DNA from: Epulopiscium sp. Nele67-Bin005
GTDB lineage: Bacteria; Bacillota; Clostridia; Lachnospirales; Cellulosilyticaceae
NCBI GenBank assembly: GCA_002007365.1
Contig: LNZR01000005.1
Location: 1-33,815, forward strand
Reading direction: 5' to 3'
DNA: 33,815 bases
Positions 6,549 through 15,148 of the stretch are shown here, in pieces. Numbering within the stretch: the stretch's first letter is position 1; each line of letters begins with the position of its first letter. A model generated the notes under the pieces. That model was not told where the DNA came from and ran no database searches. It was given only the letters and a program-made list of their open reading frames with translations. Both the position numbers and the translations under genes were made by a program.

Positions 6549-8924
6549 TTAGCTTAATGTTGATGGAGTAATGTTCCAAATTTCATTAGCGTATTGTAAA
6601 ATTGTTCTATCGCTTGAGAATGTTCCAGCATTAGCAATGTTCATTAAACATTTTTTAGCCCAACCTTGTTTATCTTGGTAAGCTTTGAATAAATCTTCTT
6701 CAGCATCTTTTAATGCTTGGAAGTCTGCTAATACATAGTACTCATCTTTTCTTTGCCAGTCTTCACCTTCAACTAATGAGTTATAAATCATTCTAAACTC
6801 ACCACTTCCTCCATCAGAGAAAGTTCCGTCTACTAAGCTATCAATAGCACGTTTAAGTGATGGGTTGTTATCGTAGTATTCTCTTGGGTTGTAGCTGTGT
6901 TGAATTTTTTCGATATCTTCAACTCTAAGTCCAAAGATAAAGTTATTTTCTTCTCCACTTTCTGCAACGATTTCTACGTTAGCACCATCGTAAGTTCCAA
7001 GAGTTGGAGCACCATTTAACATAAATTTCATGTTTCCAGTTCCTGAAGCTTCTTTACCAGCAGTTGAAATTTGTTTTGAAACATCTGATGCTGGAACTAA
7101 TTTTTCTGCATAAGTTACACGGTAATCTTCAATGAATACAACTTTAAGTTTTCCTTTGATTGAAGTATCAGCGTTAACAGTTTTTGCGATTTGACCAATA
7201 AATCTAACAATTCCTTTAGCTCTTGCATATCCTGGGAATGCTTTTGCTCCAAAGATGTAAGTTGATTTTGGAATATCTAAATCTGGATTTTCTTTAAGTC
7301 TAAAGTATAAATCTACGATATATAACGCACTTAAAAGTTGACGTTTGTACTCGTGTAAACGTTTAACTTGAATATCAAAAATTGAGTCTGGGTTAATTGT
7401 AACACCTTCTTTATTTTCGATGTAAGTAGCAAGTTTAACTTTGTTATTACGTTTGATTTCCATAATTTTATCAAGAACAATTTCATCATCAATGAATTTT
7501 TCAAGTCCTTTAAGCTCAGATAAATCTTTTGCCCAAGCATCAGAACCTAAAAGCTCTGTAATGTATTCTGATAATTCTGGGTTAGCATATTTAAGCCATC
7601 TTCTTGGAGTAATTCCGTTTGTTTTGTTTTGGAATTTCTCTGGATATAACTCATACCAGTTTCTAAGTTCTGTAGCTTTTAAGATATCAGTGTGAAGAGC
7701 TGCTACCCCGTTAACTGCATATCCAATGCTAATTGCAAGATTTGCCATGTGAACTCTCTCATCTTTAATGATGCTAAAGTTAGTAATCGCTTCATCGTTA
7801 TATCCTTTTTGTCTTAATTCATGAACGAATACAGCGTTAATTTTTTCAATTAATTCCATAATACGAGGTACTAGAGTTCTGATGTGACGAACGTCCCATT
7901 TCTCTAATGCTTCTTGTAAAATAGTGTGGTTTGTATATGCAAAAGTTTTTCTTGTTAAGATTAGAGCAGCATCAAAAGTAAATCCTTCAACATCTACTAA
8001 TAATCTTACAAACTCAGGAATTGCAAGCACTGGGTGAGTATCGTTTAATTGAGCAGTGTGCCAATCAGCAAACGTATTTAAATCACCGTGGATTGCTTTG
8101 TGACTTCTAATCATATCTTGTAAAGATGCACTTACTAAGAAATATTGTTGACGTAAACGAAGTAATTTTCCTTCATCGTTTGAGTCATTTGGATAAAGAA
8201 CACGTGAAATGTTTTCTGCCCAGTCTTTTTCTTGTACTGCTTCTGCGTATTTTTGTGAATTAAATTTATTGATATTAAAATCAACTACTGGCTCACTTTT
8301 CCATAAACGAAGTGTATTGATGTTTCTTGCTCCATAAGCGATAATCGGCATATCGTATGGTACAGCTTTTACACTATAGTCATTGAATTTAACTTCTACT
8401 GTTTGGTAATCTTTTCTAATGCTGAATGGATCACTTAACCATCTATCAGCTGTCTCAGTTTGAGAACCGTTTTCTTCGATGATTTGTTTGAATAATCCGT
8501 TTGTATAACGAATTCCATATCCTTGTAAAGGAATGTTAGTTGATGCTCCTGACTCCATAAAACAAGCAGCCAAACGACCAAGACCACCATTTCCTAAAGC
8601 AGCATCATCTTCAGCATCTTCAACAGCATTGATATCAAGGTTCATTTCTTCTAATAAAGATTTAACTTCATCATAAACCCCAAGGTTAATAAGGTTGTTC
8701 CCTAAAGCACGACCCATTAAAAACTCTGCAGAGATATAGTAAGCTCTCTTTTGCTTGTTGTAAACTTCGTTAGTTTCGTTCCAATCATCAACCATCTCTT
8801 CTAAAAGAGCAAGCCCAAGACTGTTCATTACCTCATAATTATTGGCATCTTCGATATTACGACCGAACTTTACCTTACAATATCTTTGCATATTATTTTT
8901 GATTACTTCTTTTTTAAATTTCAT
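6549..8924 (-). CDS. glgP: glycogen/alpha-glucan phosphorylase
   Basis: This 791-residue cytoplasmic enzyme releases glucose-1-phosphate from the non-reducing ends of glycogen or maltodextrin by phosphorolysis, using pyridoxal phosphate. The N-terminal part has YYISAEFLMGRAL and, near residue 110, DAALGNGGLGRLAACF. The C-terminal part has EASGTGNMKFMLNG with the PLP-binding Lys, followed by GTYDGANVEI. The length is normal for the family. The gene starts three bases after malQ, and its ribosome-binding site (gggagg, 12 bases from the ATG) lies inside the end of malQ, so the two are one operon. Glycogen and maltodextrin phosphorylases cannot be told apart here. The pairing with malQ favours linear maltodextrins. 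Confidence 0.96.
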   Translation of the reverse strand: MKFKKEVIKNNMQRYCKVKFGRNIEDANNYEVMNSLGLALLEEMVDDWNETNEVYNKQKRAYYISAEFLMGRALGNNLINLGVYDEVKSLLEEMNLDINAVEDAEDDAALGNGGLGRLAACFMESGASTNIPLQGYGIRYTNGLFKQIIEENGSQTETADRWLSDPFSIRKDYQTVEVKFNDYSVKAVPYDMPIIAYGARNINTLRLWKSEPVVDFNINKFNSQKYAEAVQEKDWAENISRVLYPNDSNDEGKLLRLRQQYFLVSASLQDMIRSHKAIHGDLNTFADWHTAQLNDTHPVLAIPEFVRLLVDVEGFTFDAALILTRKTFAYTNHTILQEALEKWDVRHIRTLVPRIMELIEKINAVFVHELRQKGYNDEAITNFSIIKDERVHMANLAISIGYAVNGVAALHTDILKATELRNWYELYPEKFQNKTNGITPRRWLKYANPELSEYITELLGSDAWAKDLSELKGLEKFIDDEIVLDKIMEIKRNNKVKLATYIENKEGVTINPDSIFDIQVKRLHEYKRQLLSALYIVDLYFRLKENPDLDIPKSTYIFGAKAFPGYARAKGIVRFIGQIAKTVNADTSIKGKLKVVFIEDYRVTYAEKLVPASDVSKQISTAGKEASGTGNMKFMLNGAPTLGTYDGANVEIVAESGEENNFIFGLRVEDIEKIQHSYNPREYYDNNPSLKRAIDSLVDGTFSDGGSGEFRMIYNSLVEGEDWQRKDEYYVLADFQALKDAEEDLFKAYQDKQGWAKKCLMNIANAGTFSSDRTILQYANEIWNITPSTLS

Positions 8925-8927
8925 AAC

Positions 8928-10415
8928 TTATTGAAACCTCCCATATAATTTCGTCAACTTGTAAATTTGTTGTGATAAATCATTATTAATAGCGTCTGGC
9001 TTAATGCGCCATTGCCAATTACCTTCAGATGATGAAGGCAAATTGATGCGACTTTCATTTCCTAGTGCTAAAAAGTCTTGCATTTGGGCAAGTGCAACAT
9101 ATCCAACGCTTGCCCAGGCTCCTCTAATGAACCCCCAATGTAGCCCTTCTTCCTCATTTAATCTGAGATAATTTTTTGCATGAGCCACATCATCTGGGTT
9201 GCCTGTTTCATCAATCCAACCCATTACAGTGTCATTGTCGTGAGTACCTGTATATACTATGCAATTCTTTTCATAAGTGTGTGGAATATAATCACTCTCT
9301 TCTCTTGAGTCAAAAGCAAATTGTAAAACTTTCATTCCAGGAAACTTAGTTTCTGCTAAGAAATCAAGCACATCTTGTGTTAAATATCCTAAATCTTCAG
9401 CGATGATATTTACATCACCTAATTCATTTTTGATGGCATTAAATAGTTTAATTCCAGGACCTTTAACCCACTCTCCATTAATGGCCGTTTCTTCACCATA
9501 TGGAACTGTCCAGTAAGCTTCAAAGCCTCTAAAATGGTCTACTCTAATGACATCAAATAATTTTAAGCTCTCACGAACTCTTGTAATCCACCAGCTATAG
9601 CCAGTGCTTTCTAAGTATTCCCAATTATAAATTGGATTACCCCACAGTTGCCCAGTTTCAGAAAACGCATCTGGTGGACAGCCTGCTACTACTGTTGGGT
9701 TTTTGCTCTCATCTAATAAGAAAATTTCTGAATTTGCCCAAGCATCAGAACTATCTTCAGCCACATAAATAGGAATATCTCCAATAATTTCAATTCCTAA
9801 TTTATTTACATAGCTCTTTAAGTAATTCCATTGCTTGAAAAATTGAAACTGCACAAATTCCCAAAAACTAATACGCTCTTTTAATTCCTCTCTGGCATTT
9901 GATAAAGCTTCACGACGACGTAATTTTAAATCTTCGTCCCACTCTTTCCAGCCTTTAGATTGCATTTTTTCCTTAATTGCCATAAATAATGCATAATCTT
10001 TTAGCCACCAACCAGATTGTTCCTTAAATATGTTAAATTCATCTTGTGAATGATTTTTAAAATTATTAAATGCAATAGCTAGCACTTCATAACGTTCATT
10101 ATAAATTGCTCCATAATCAACTCTTTCTGGATCATGCCCAAAATTTCTATGTGCAAAATCATCATGATTTAAAAGCCCATCACGCTCCAAAACTTCAAAA
10201 TCTATAAAGTATGGATTACCTGCAAAAGCCGAGAAAGCTTGATAAGGAGAGTCGCCATAACTAGTATGACCCAACGGTAAAATTTGCCAATATGTTTGAC
10301 CTGCATCTTTCAAAAAGTTTGCAAATTCGTATGCTTTATCTCCAAATGTACCAATTCCATAAGGACTTGCCAATGAAGAAATTGGCATAATAATTCCACT
10401 ACATCGCTTTTTCAA
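8928..10415 (-). CDS. malQ: 4-alpha-glucanotransferase (amylomaltase)
   Basis: This family-77 glycoside hydrolase transfers alpha-1,4-glucan segments between maltodextrins and releases glucose, making chains long enough for the phosphorylase. The N-terminus has SSLASPYGIGTFGDKAYEF. Then come W-Q-I-L-P-L-G-H-T, IIGDIPIYVAEDSSDAW, the nucleophile region DVIRVDHFRGFEAYW, the acid region AEDLGYLT and YTGTHDNDT, which together are diagnostic of MalQ. The start is uncertain. A TTG at 10415 sits five bases behind ggggtgg and gives M-K-K-R-C-S-G. A GTG three codons earlier (10424) lacks a ribosome-binding site. The gene leads the malQ-glgP operon. Its leader contains a LacI-type operator (10463-10478), suggesting sugar or catabolite control. 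Confidence 0.95.
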   Translation of the reverse strand: MKKRCSGIIMPISSLASPYGIGTFGDKAYEFANFLKDAGQTYWQILPLGHTSYGDSPYQAFSAFAGNPYFIDFEVLERDGLLNHDDFAHRNFGHDPERVDYGAIYNERYEVLAIAFNNFKNHSQDEFNIFKEQSGWWLKDYALFMAIKEKMQSKGWKEWDEDLKLRRREALSNAREELKERISFWEFVQFQFFKQWNYLKSYVNKLGIEIIGDIPIYVAEDSSDAWANSEIFLLDESKNPTVVAGCPPDAFSETGQLWGNPIYNWEYLESTGYSWWITRVRESLKLFDVIRVDHFRGFEAYWTVPYGEETAINGEWVKGPGIKLFNAIKNELGDVNIIAEDLGYLTQDVLDFLAETKFPGMKVLQFAFDSREESDYIPHTYEKNCIVYTGTHDNDTVMGWIDETGNPDDVAHAKNYLRLNEEEGLHWGFIRGAWASVGYVALAQMQDFLALGNESRINLPSSSEGNWQWRIKPDAINNDLSQQIYKLTKLYGRFQ

Positions 10416-10462
10416 TATTACCACCCCGTGTTTTCTATAAAAAATCTACAAATAAAATACTC

Positions 10463-10478
10463 ATGGGAACGTTACCAT
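10463..10478 (-). promoter_or_regulatory. LacI-family / CcpA cre-like operator of malQ-glgP
   Basis: The sequence ATGGGAACGTTACCAT is palindromic except for one opposed pair of positions and has the central AACGTT typical of LacI-family sites. It matches the cre consensus WTGNAANCGNWNNCAW at all but one position. It lies downstream of the predicted promoter, where binding would block elongation. A MalR-type maltose repressor or CcpA are the likely proteins. Neither is encoded in the window. Confidence 0.65.
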
Positions 10479-10517
10479 TTTTTTGGCAATCCCTATAAAT
10501 TTTAAACTACATCTTTT

Positions 10518-10547
10518 AGTATATCGAACTAGTTATATTTTTTTCAA
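10518..10547 (-). promoter_or_regulatory. promoter of malQ-glgP
   Basis: The minus strand reads TTGAAA, 18 bases, TATACT. The start point would be near 10511, some 30 bases before the operator. Confidence 0.5.
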
Positions 10548-10888
10548 AAATTTGTAGCTGTGTATTATTTAGTTTCCAAAATTTACCATTTAAAATATAA
10601 TTCTTGATTTTATTAAATATTATGCTAAATCCCTTTTATAATACAATGATTTATTTATAAAGTCAATGCCATTTTTTTAATTTAAATTCGTTTTACTCTA
10701 AATCTAAATTACGAGCCTATATTTAAAATATATATAACTTTTTATGTATAATTTTACTAATAAAATGTTAAGTTTGGGTTAAATGTAAAAATTAAGTAAT
10801 AGTATTTACAAAAAAATTTCAGAAATATTTACCATATATTTATGTAAAATATTTACAATTACTCCTTTGGAGATAAAAAAAAAGATTT
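10548..10888. other. AT-rich gene-free region between divergent units
   Basis: There is no coding region here. The only pattern seen is tatttac at 10803, 10826 and 10850, spaced 23-24 bases (about two helical turns), upstream of the promoters of the 3D-domain gene. A small ctcc/ggag hairpin lies at 10862-10872. Confidence 0.4.
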
Positions 10889-10916
10889 TTGTCAAGCTAT
10901 ATCCCACTCCTATAAT
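10889..10916 (+). promoter_or_regulatory. promoter of the 3D-domain gene (distal)
   Basis: The plus strand reads TTGTCA, 16 bases, TATAAT. It is a good match to the housekeeping consensus, about 200 bases before the start codon. Confidence 0.5.
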
Positions 10917-10960
10917 TTTTATCTATTTTCAACATAAATTTAATAATTAACAAATTATTG

Positions 10961-10989
10961 TTTCAAAAACTTCAATTTTATACTATAAT
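10961..10989 (+). promoter_or_regulatory. promoter of the 3D-domain gene (proximal)
   Basis: The plus strand reads TTTCAA, 17 bases, TATAAT. It is nearer the gene than the 10889 site. Either or both may be used. Confidence 0.45.
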
Positions 10990-11117
10990 TGAATATATCA
11001 TTTTGCTACCTGAGTAATTGTATTAGTTATTTTTAACTATGTTAGGAAACAGATTTTTTGGTTATATTGATAAATGTATTATCAAAAAATGATGTTTATG
11101 ATAATAGGAGGTTAGAA

Positions 11118-11993
11118 ATGTCGATTAGGCAAAAGTGGTTGCTTGGTTTATTAATTTATTTTTTATTTGCGTGTACATGCTTATTTGGTATGTTTGTTTA
11201 TGTAGCTCTTAGTTTAAAAACTTCTAGTGTAATGGCTGAAGGTGATTTTGATACTCACCATCTTGATTTGGAAATTACTTCTGTTGATTTATCAGAAAAT
11301 ATTAATCCCGAAATCACAGCTATCAATTTGCAAGAAAATCTTAACCTAGAAATTGCTTCTAATAATTTGTTAGAAGATGTTATATCTCAAGAGGTAATTA
11401 GCACAGATATTATAAAAATAGATGAGGTTCAACTTATGGAAGTAGATAAGCAATTTATGTTTGCAAACTCTAGTCATAGGTTAGACTTTTTATCTCAAAA
11501 TAAACCTACTGCACTACCAATGTTAGATTATGTAGAAACATTAATCACTACTTATTACGAACCAATGGAAGCAATAGTTACCTTTTATACTGGGCTAGCT
11601 GCTGAAAATGGAGGATTTGAAGGAATGAATGCAATTGGTGGATTATTAGAAGTTGGCTCTATTGCTGCACCAAAAGATATTCCATTTGGGACAAGCATTA
11701 TCATTCCAAATTTACCATCTGATGTTAATACTGCTATTTTTGAAGTAGATGATAGGGGTGGGGCAATTAAGCGTTTATCAGATAACAAAATTAAACTCGA
11801 TATTTACGTTCCACGTTTGTATAACGAAACAGACCGTGAATATTACAAACGAGTTAATGCTCTTGGAGTTATCGAAACGCAAATTTTATATACACCATCA
11901 CCAAAAGAAATCCCAGCAGAATTTTGTATTGATACTATAGTGGAAACATTAAACTCTAATCATGTTGATCCACTAAACTTTTTCTTTACTTAA
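11118..11993 (+). CDS. membrane-anchored 3D-domain protein
   Basis: This protein has 291 residues. A basic start is followed by one long hydrophobic segment (residues 7-33), so it is anchored with the rest outside. Residues 51-102 form a linker of about four 13-residue repeats (LEITSVDLSENIN, PEITAINLQENLN and weaker ones). The C-terminal 130 residues contain a 3D domain, a double-psi beta-barrel named for three conserved Asp: FEVDDRGGAIK and then L-D-I-Y-V. In lytic transglycosylases of the MltA/YuiC/YocH type this fold cleaves or binds peptidoglycan, so cell-wall remodelling is likely. The start is the ATG six bases behind aggagg. The open frame extends 20 codons further upstream without such a site. 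Confidence 0.8.
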   Translation: MSIRQKWLLGLLIYFLFACTCLFGMFVYVALSLKTSSVMAEGDFDTHHLDLEITSVDLSENINPEITAINLQENLNLEIASNNLLEDVISQEVISTDIIKIDEVQLMEVDKQFMFANSSHRLDFLSQNKPTALPMLDYVETLITTYYEPMEAIVTFYTGLAAENGGFEGMNAIGGLLEVGSIAAPKDIPFGTSIIIPNLPSDVNTAIFEVDDRGGAIKRLSDNKIKLDIYVPRLYNETDREYYKRVNALGVIETQILYTPSPKEIPAEFCIDTIVETLNSNHVDPLNFFFT

Positions 11994-12075
11994 ATCTAAA
12001 TTTCTATTATAATTTGTAAAGTTATAAAAATATGGCTTAAATATGTAAATTTTTGTAGATGTATTGGACGGATTT

Positions 12076-12104
12076 TTGGGCATAATAAAATTATATTCTA
12101 TAAA
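12076..12104 (+). promoter_or_regulatory. promoter of the MATE gene
   Basis: The plus strand reads TTGGGC, 17 bases, TATAAA. It is a moderate match in the short gap before the gene. Confidence 0.4.
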
Positions 12105-12137
12105 GCTTATTTATTTAGCACTGTAAGGGTGTGGAAA

Positions 12138-13487
12138 ATGAACATTACATTTATTTTAGAAGGTAATCTTTTTGATGTATGGCGTAAATTTATATTAGCA
12201 TCTGTTATCGGAGTTGTATTTAGTACAATTTACACAATGGTTGATGGTATATTTGTTGGTCAAGGAGCTGGAGAAGCTGGACTCGCAGGGATAAACCTAG
12301 CTTGGCCAGCAGTAACGATAATTTTAGGAATGGGACTAATGTTTGGGACGGGGTCTGCCAGTTTGATATCTTTGGCAGTAGGAAAAGGAGAAATTGAACG
12401 GGCAGAAAGAATTATTGGAAGTACATTTAAATTTGCATTAGTATTTGGAGTTATATTAACAATCTTGGGATTAATTTTTGCAAATCCTATAGTAAAATTT
12501 TTGGGTGCATCAGAGGATACATTTAAATTTACCAAAGATTACTTTATGATTGTCTATATTATGGCTATTCCATATCTATTTGCAAATGTATTAAATCCTT
12601 TGGTAAGAGCTGATGGAAACCCCAACTTATCTATGAAAATGGTAGGGGTTGGAGCTATTGGGAATATTATTCTTGATTGGCTTTTGGTAATTGTACTAGG
12701 CTGGGGAACTGCTGGTGCGGCTCTTGCTACAGGTTGTGGAGTTACACTGTCTACGGCAGTTGGACTTTGGTATTTTTTAACTAGAAAGTCAAATTTAGAA
12801 TTCAAAAAAGAATACTTCATTTTTGATAAACAAATTTTAATTGAAATTTTTAAGATTGGTATAGTTTCATTTATGCTCCAATTTTCTATTGGGCTAGTTA
12901 TTTTGGTACAAAACCATATAATTTATAGTTATGGAACAACAATTGATATTGCAATTTTTTCGGTAGCAGGATATATTTTTGCAGTTTATAGCCAACTATG
13001 TATAGGGATTGCACAAGGAATGCAACCTCTTATCGGTTATCATTATGGAGCAAATTTATTAGAAAGAATGCGAAAACTTTTGTATATTACAATGTCTGTA
13101 AGCGTACTCTTAGGCGTTGCTACACTGCTTATAATATACAACTTTGGAGATGTTTTAGTAGGCTTTTTTGGAATTGAAGAAGAGATTAAAGAACTTGCTT
13201 ATAATAGAGTTTTCGTATTTTGTATGGGAGCGCCTTGCCTTGGGGTTGTACATACAATGAGTGCATATTATCAGGCACTAAACAAAAATATTCAGGCCAA
13301 TGTTATTTCGGTGGGCAGAGGAGTATTTTTACAAATGGCATTTGCTATAATTTTGCCACCAATAATTGGAGTAGAAGGAATTTTCTACGGTCAAGCATTA
13401 TCAGATATTTTTTCTATATTTATAGTCTTTATTGTAGTAGTTACTTCCTATTTAATTAGTAGAAAAAAATCTGTTACTCTCCAATAA
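12138..13487 (+). CDS. MATE family efflux transporter
   Basis: This protein has 449 residues and twelve hydrophobic segments. It belongs to the MATE exporters, which expel cationic drugs or metabolites in exchange for Na+ or H+. N-terminal features are the T-M-V-D-G-I-F-V-G stretch near residue 37 and the M-G-L-M-F-G-T-G-S-A-S-L segment typical of the DinF/NorM-like clostridial group. The second half repeats the pattern (I-G-I-A-Q-G-M-Q-P-L-I-G-Y-H-Y-G-A). The start is the ATG eight bases behind aaggg. A GTG three codons upstream overlaps that site. It stands alone between its own promoter and a bidirectional terminator. The substrate is unknown. Confidence 0.92.
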   Translation: MNITFILEGNLFDVWRKFILASVIGVVFSTIYTMVDGIFVGQGAGEAGLAGINLAWPAVTIILGMGLMFGTGSASLISLAVGKGEIERAERIIGSTFKFALVFGVILTILGLIFANPIVKFLGASEDTFKFTKDYFMIVYIMAIPYLFANVLNPLVRADGNPNLSMKMVGVGAIGNIILDWLLVIVLGWGTAGAALATGCGVTLSTAVGLWYFLTRKSNLEFKKEYFIFDKQILIEIFKIGIVSFMLQFSIGLVILVQNHIIYSYGTTIDIAIFSVAGYIFAVYSQLCIGIAQGMQPLIGYHYGANLLERMRKLLYITMSVSVLLGVATLLIIYNFGDVLVGFFGIEEEIKELAYNRVFVFCMGAPCLGVVHTMSAYYQALNKNIQANVISVGRGVFLQMAFAIILPPIIGVEGIFYGQALSDIFSIFIVFIVVVTSYLISRKKSVTLQ

Positions 13488-13521
13488 AAAAGAGGTTGTA
13501 TCATTACAGCCTCTTTTTTAT
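13485..13521. terminator. bidirectional terminator between MATE gene and the minus-strand cluster
   Basis: The stem aaaaaagaggttgta/tacagcctctttttt has a 4-nt loop, with A and T runs on both sides. It can serve the convergent genes at 12138 and 13533. Confidence 0.9.
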
Positions 13522-13532
13522 TTTACAAAATC

Positions 13533-14153
13533 TCAAAACTTAAATGGCTCAAACCAAACTTCTTTTGCATTAGGCTCATCAATAGGAGCATATGTTATAA
13601 AATTCGCCTCTCCATTAATTCTCATAATACCACTCACCATACCTTGGCTAATATCTCCTATATTCATTTCTCCCCTTAAAGCTATATCTGGCGTATCAAA
13701 TCGTTGTGGCATAATCTCCTCATTACTCCTAAATATAAAATCATTATAATTAATATTAAACTGAGCTTGATTTTCAGCTTCTAAAAGTAAAACTCGAAAA
13801 TCTAACATAAGATAAATTTCATCTTCTGGAAGCTGTTCATAAAAAATATTTTGTTGTTCAAAATAATTAGTTACAGTTGTCCCCCACCACATTCTACTAA
13901 TTTCTAGTTGCAACTTTATATTTCCTGCCGCAGAGTCATAGCTTTCAAATATAAATGTTTCTCCAAAGCTTATTGGGTTTTGCCTAGTCCCTTTTTCAAA
14001 TAAATTTGCAGAATTTATTTGTATATTATTTTGCATAGATGTTGTAAAAGCTGAGGATACCCCTTCTTCTTTTAAAATCGTACACAAAATTGTGGTAAGA
14101 GTAATAATTACTGAAATAGATACACCTACAATAATTTGTGATTTAGTCTTCAT
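13533..14153 (-). CDS. membrane-anchored DUF4352-like protein
   Basis: This 206-residue protein has an N-terminal hydrophobic segment (residues 8-26) serving as anchor or uncleaved signal. The outer part starts with N-P-I-S-F-G-E-T-F and has a strand Y-L-M-L-D-F-R-V-L-L-L-E, a pattern resembling the DUF4352 immunoglobulin-like fold found on Firmicute surface proteins. That assignment is tentative. The last 20 residues end with V-W-F-E-P-F. There is a good ribosome-binding site (aaggag, nine bases) with a small cctga/tcagg hairpin just before it, and the gene has its own promoter (14202-14230). It is the most downstream of a minus-strand run of small exported proteins. The function is unknown. 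Confidence 0.6.
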   Translation of the reverse strand: MKTKSQIIVGVSISVIITLTTILCTILKEEGVSSAFTTSMQNNIQINSANLFEKGTRQNPISFGETFIFESYDSAAGNIKLQLEISRMWWGTTVTNYFEQQNIFYEQLPEDEIYLMLDFRVLLLEAENQAQFNINYNDFIFRSNEEIMPQRFDTPDIALRGEMNIGDISQGMVSGIMRINGEANFITYAPIDEPNAKEVWFEPFKF

Positions 14154-14201
14154 TTTACATCGCTCCTTCCTGAATATGTCAGGTAAGCCTAAAAATTGTA
14201 T

Positions 14202-14230
14202 ATTATATTATATTCATTTCGAACTTCAAA
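14202..14230 (-). promoter_or_regulatory. promoter of the DUF4352-like gene
   Basis: The minus strand reads TTTGAA, 17 bases, TATAAT. A second TATAAT overlaps slightly upstream. Confidence 0.55.
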
Positions 14231-14290
14231 GTTTAAACTAAATCACAAAATTTTTGTATAAATTTTTTAAAATTTATTATTTTTACACAA

Positions 14291-14323
14291 TAAAAAACTA
14301 AGCCTTGTTATAGACCTAGTTTT
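14291..14323 (-). terminator. intrinsic terminator of the 14.3-kb small gene
   Basis: The minus-strand arms aaaactagg and cttagtttt flank a loop, and a T run follows. The hairpin begins at the stop codon. Confidence 0.75.
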
Positions 14324-14613
14324 TATGGTGAGTTATTAATTACCTCGTTTAATTTATCTAAAAACATTTGTGGTGTAACATTTTCTTTGGCTTCAGCTAA
14401 CCACGAATTAATTATTTGAGCAGTTTCTTCGTCAATTATTATATTATAATCCTTCAAATTACTAGAGCTTACTGTGTATTGTTGAATATGGTTGTCCCAA
14501 TAATTTGTTGCTGATGATGCTTGTGTATCCAAAATATTAAAAAGACCAAAACTCCCTGCAATAATTACACTTGTTGCTAATTGTACAATCTGTATATCCT
14601 TTAATTTCCCCAT
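14323..14613 (-). CDS. small membrane-anchored protein, paralogue A
   Basis: This 96-residue protein of unknown function has one hydrophobic segment (about residues 9-27) and then the motif S-S-A-T-N-Y-W-D-N. An acidic stretch follows, then a predicted helix Q-I-I-N-S-W-L-A-E-A. The adjacent gene at 14813 has the same layout and motif order (P-A-T-A-Y-W-E-N and L-I-Q-N-W-W-N-E-A), so the two are diverged tandem duplicates. The start is the ATG behind ggggga. An ATG seven codons upstream overlaps this ribosome-binding site. It has its own promoter and terminator. No known domain was recognised. Confidence 0.6.
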   Translation of the reverse strand: MGKLKDIQIVQLATSVIIAGSFGLFNILDTQASSATNYWDNHIQQYTVSSSNLKDYNIIIDEETAQIINSWLAEAKENVTPQMFLDKLNEVINNSP

Positions 14614-14674
14614 ATTTGTTCCCCCTAACTGCATATATTACCTTTATTTACTAAATAACATTTTATTTACTTAT

Positions 14675-14703
14675 ATTTTAGCATAATTTTAATCAATTGT
14701 CTA
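14675..14703 (-). promoter_or_regulatory. promoter of small paralogue A
   Basis: The minus strand reads TAGACA, 17 bases, TAAAAT, with TG one base before the -10. Confidence 0.5.
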
Positions 14704-14779
14704 CCCAATTCACAGCAAATTATACTTCCTATTTGTGGAAACCTACAAAATCCCCCCCTAACCCCTATCTTATCATATC

Positions 14780-14805
14780 AAAAAAGACCAAATATATATT
14801 TGGTC
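14780..14805 (-). terminator. intrinsic terminator of small paralogue B
   Basis: The perfect stem gaccaaat/atttggtc has a 4-nt loop and is followed by six T on the minus strand. Confidence 0.9.
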
Positions 14806-14812
14806 ATAAAAA

Positions 14813-15148
14813 TTATAGCGATATTTCTGATTGAGCCATAATATATGTGTCACGCTCTTCTAATTGCGAATATAAAATGTCATTTTCGCTAAGCTGCTCA
14901 ATAGCCTCATTCCACCAATTTTGAATTAGCTCGGTATGAGTATCATTATTTATTATATTAGGTTGTTCCATCTCCAAAAAATTTGTATCCTCACTAACTG
15001 CCACTATGCTTTTGCTATAATTTTCCCAATAGGCAGTAGCAGGTGAGCTTGTTGAACTCAAAAGATGAAATAGGCAGTAGCTAGTTGCGATAGTTGTGCC
15101 AATTGCAATTTCTACAATATGGATTGGAAGTAATTTAAATTTTTTCAT
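14813..15148 (-). CDS. small membrane-anchored protein, paralogue B
   Basis: This 111-residue protein has a basic start (M-K-K-F-K), a hydrophobic segment at residues 9-30, then S-P-A-T-A-Y-W-E-N and an acidic C-terminal half with L-I-Q-N-W-W-N-E-A. It is related along its length to the 96-residue protein at 14323 and has a longer acidic tail (E-E-R-D-T-Y-I-M). The orientation predicted from the basic start puts most of the protein outside the membrane. The ribosome-binding site ggag lies seven bases before the ATG. The function is unknown. Neighbouring genes also encode small exported proteins. Confidence 0.65.
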   Translation of the reverse strand: MKKFKLLPIHIVEIAIGTTIATSYCLFHLLSSTSSPATAYWENYSKSIVAVSEDTNFLEMEQPNIINNDTHTELIQNWWNEAIEQLSENDILYSQLEERDTYIMAQSEISL

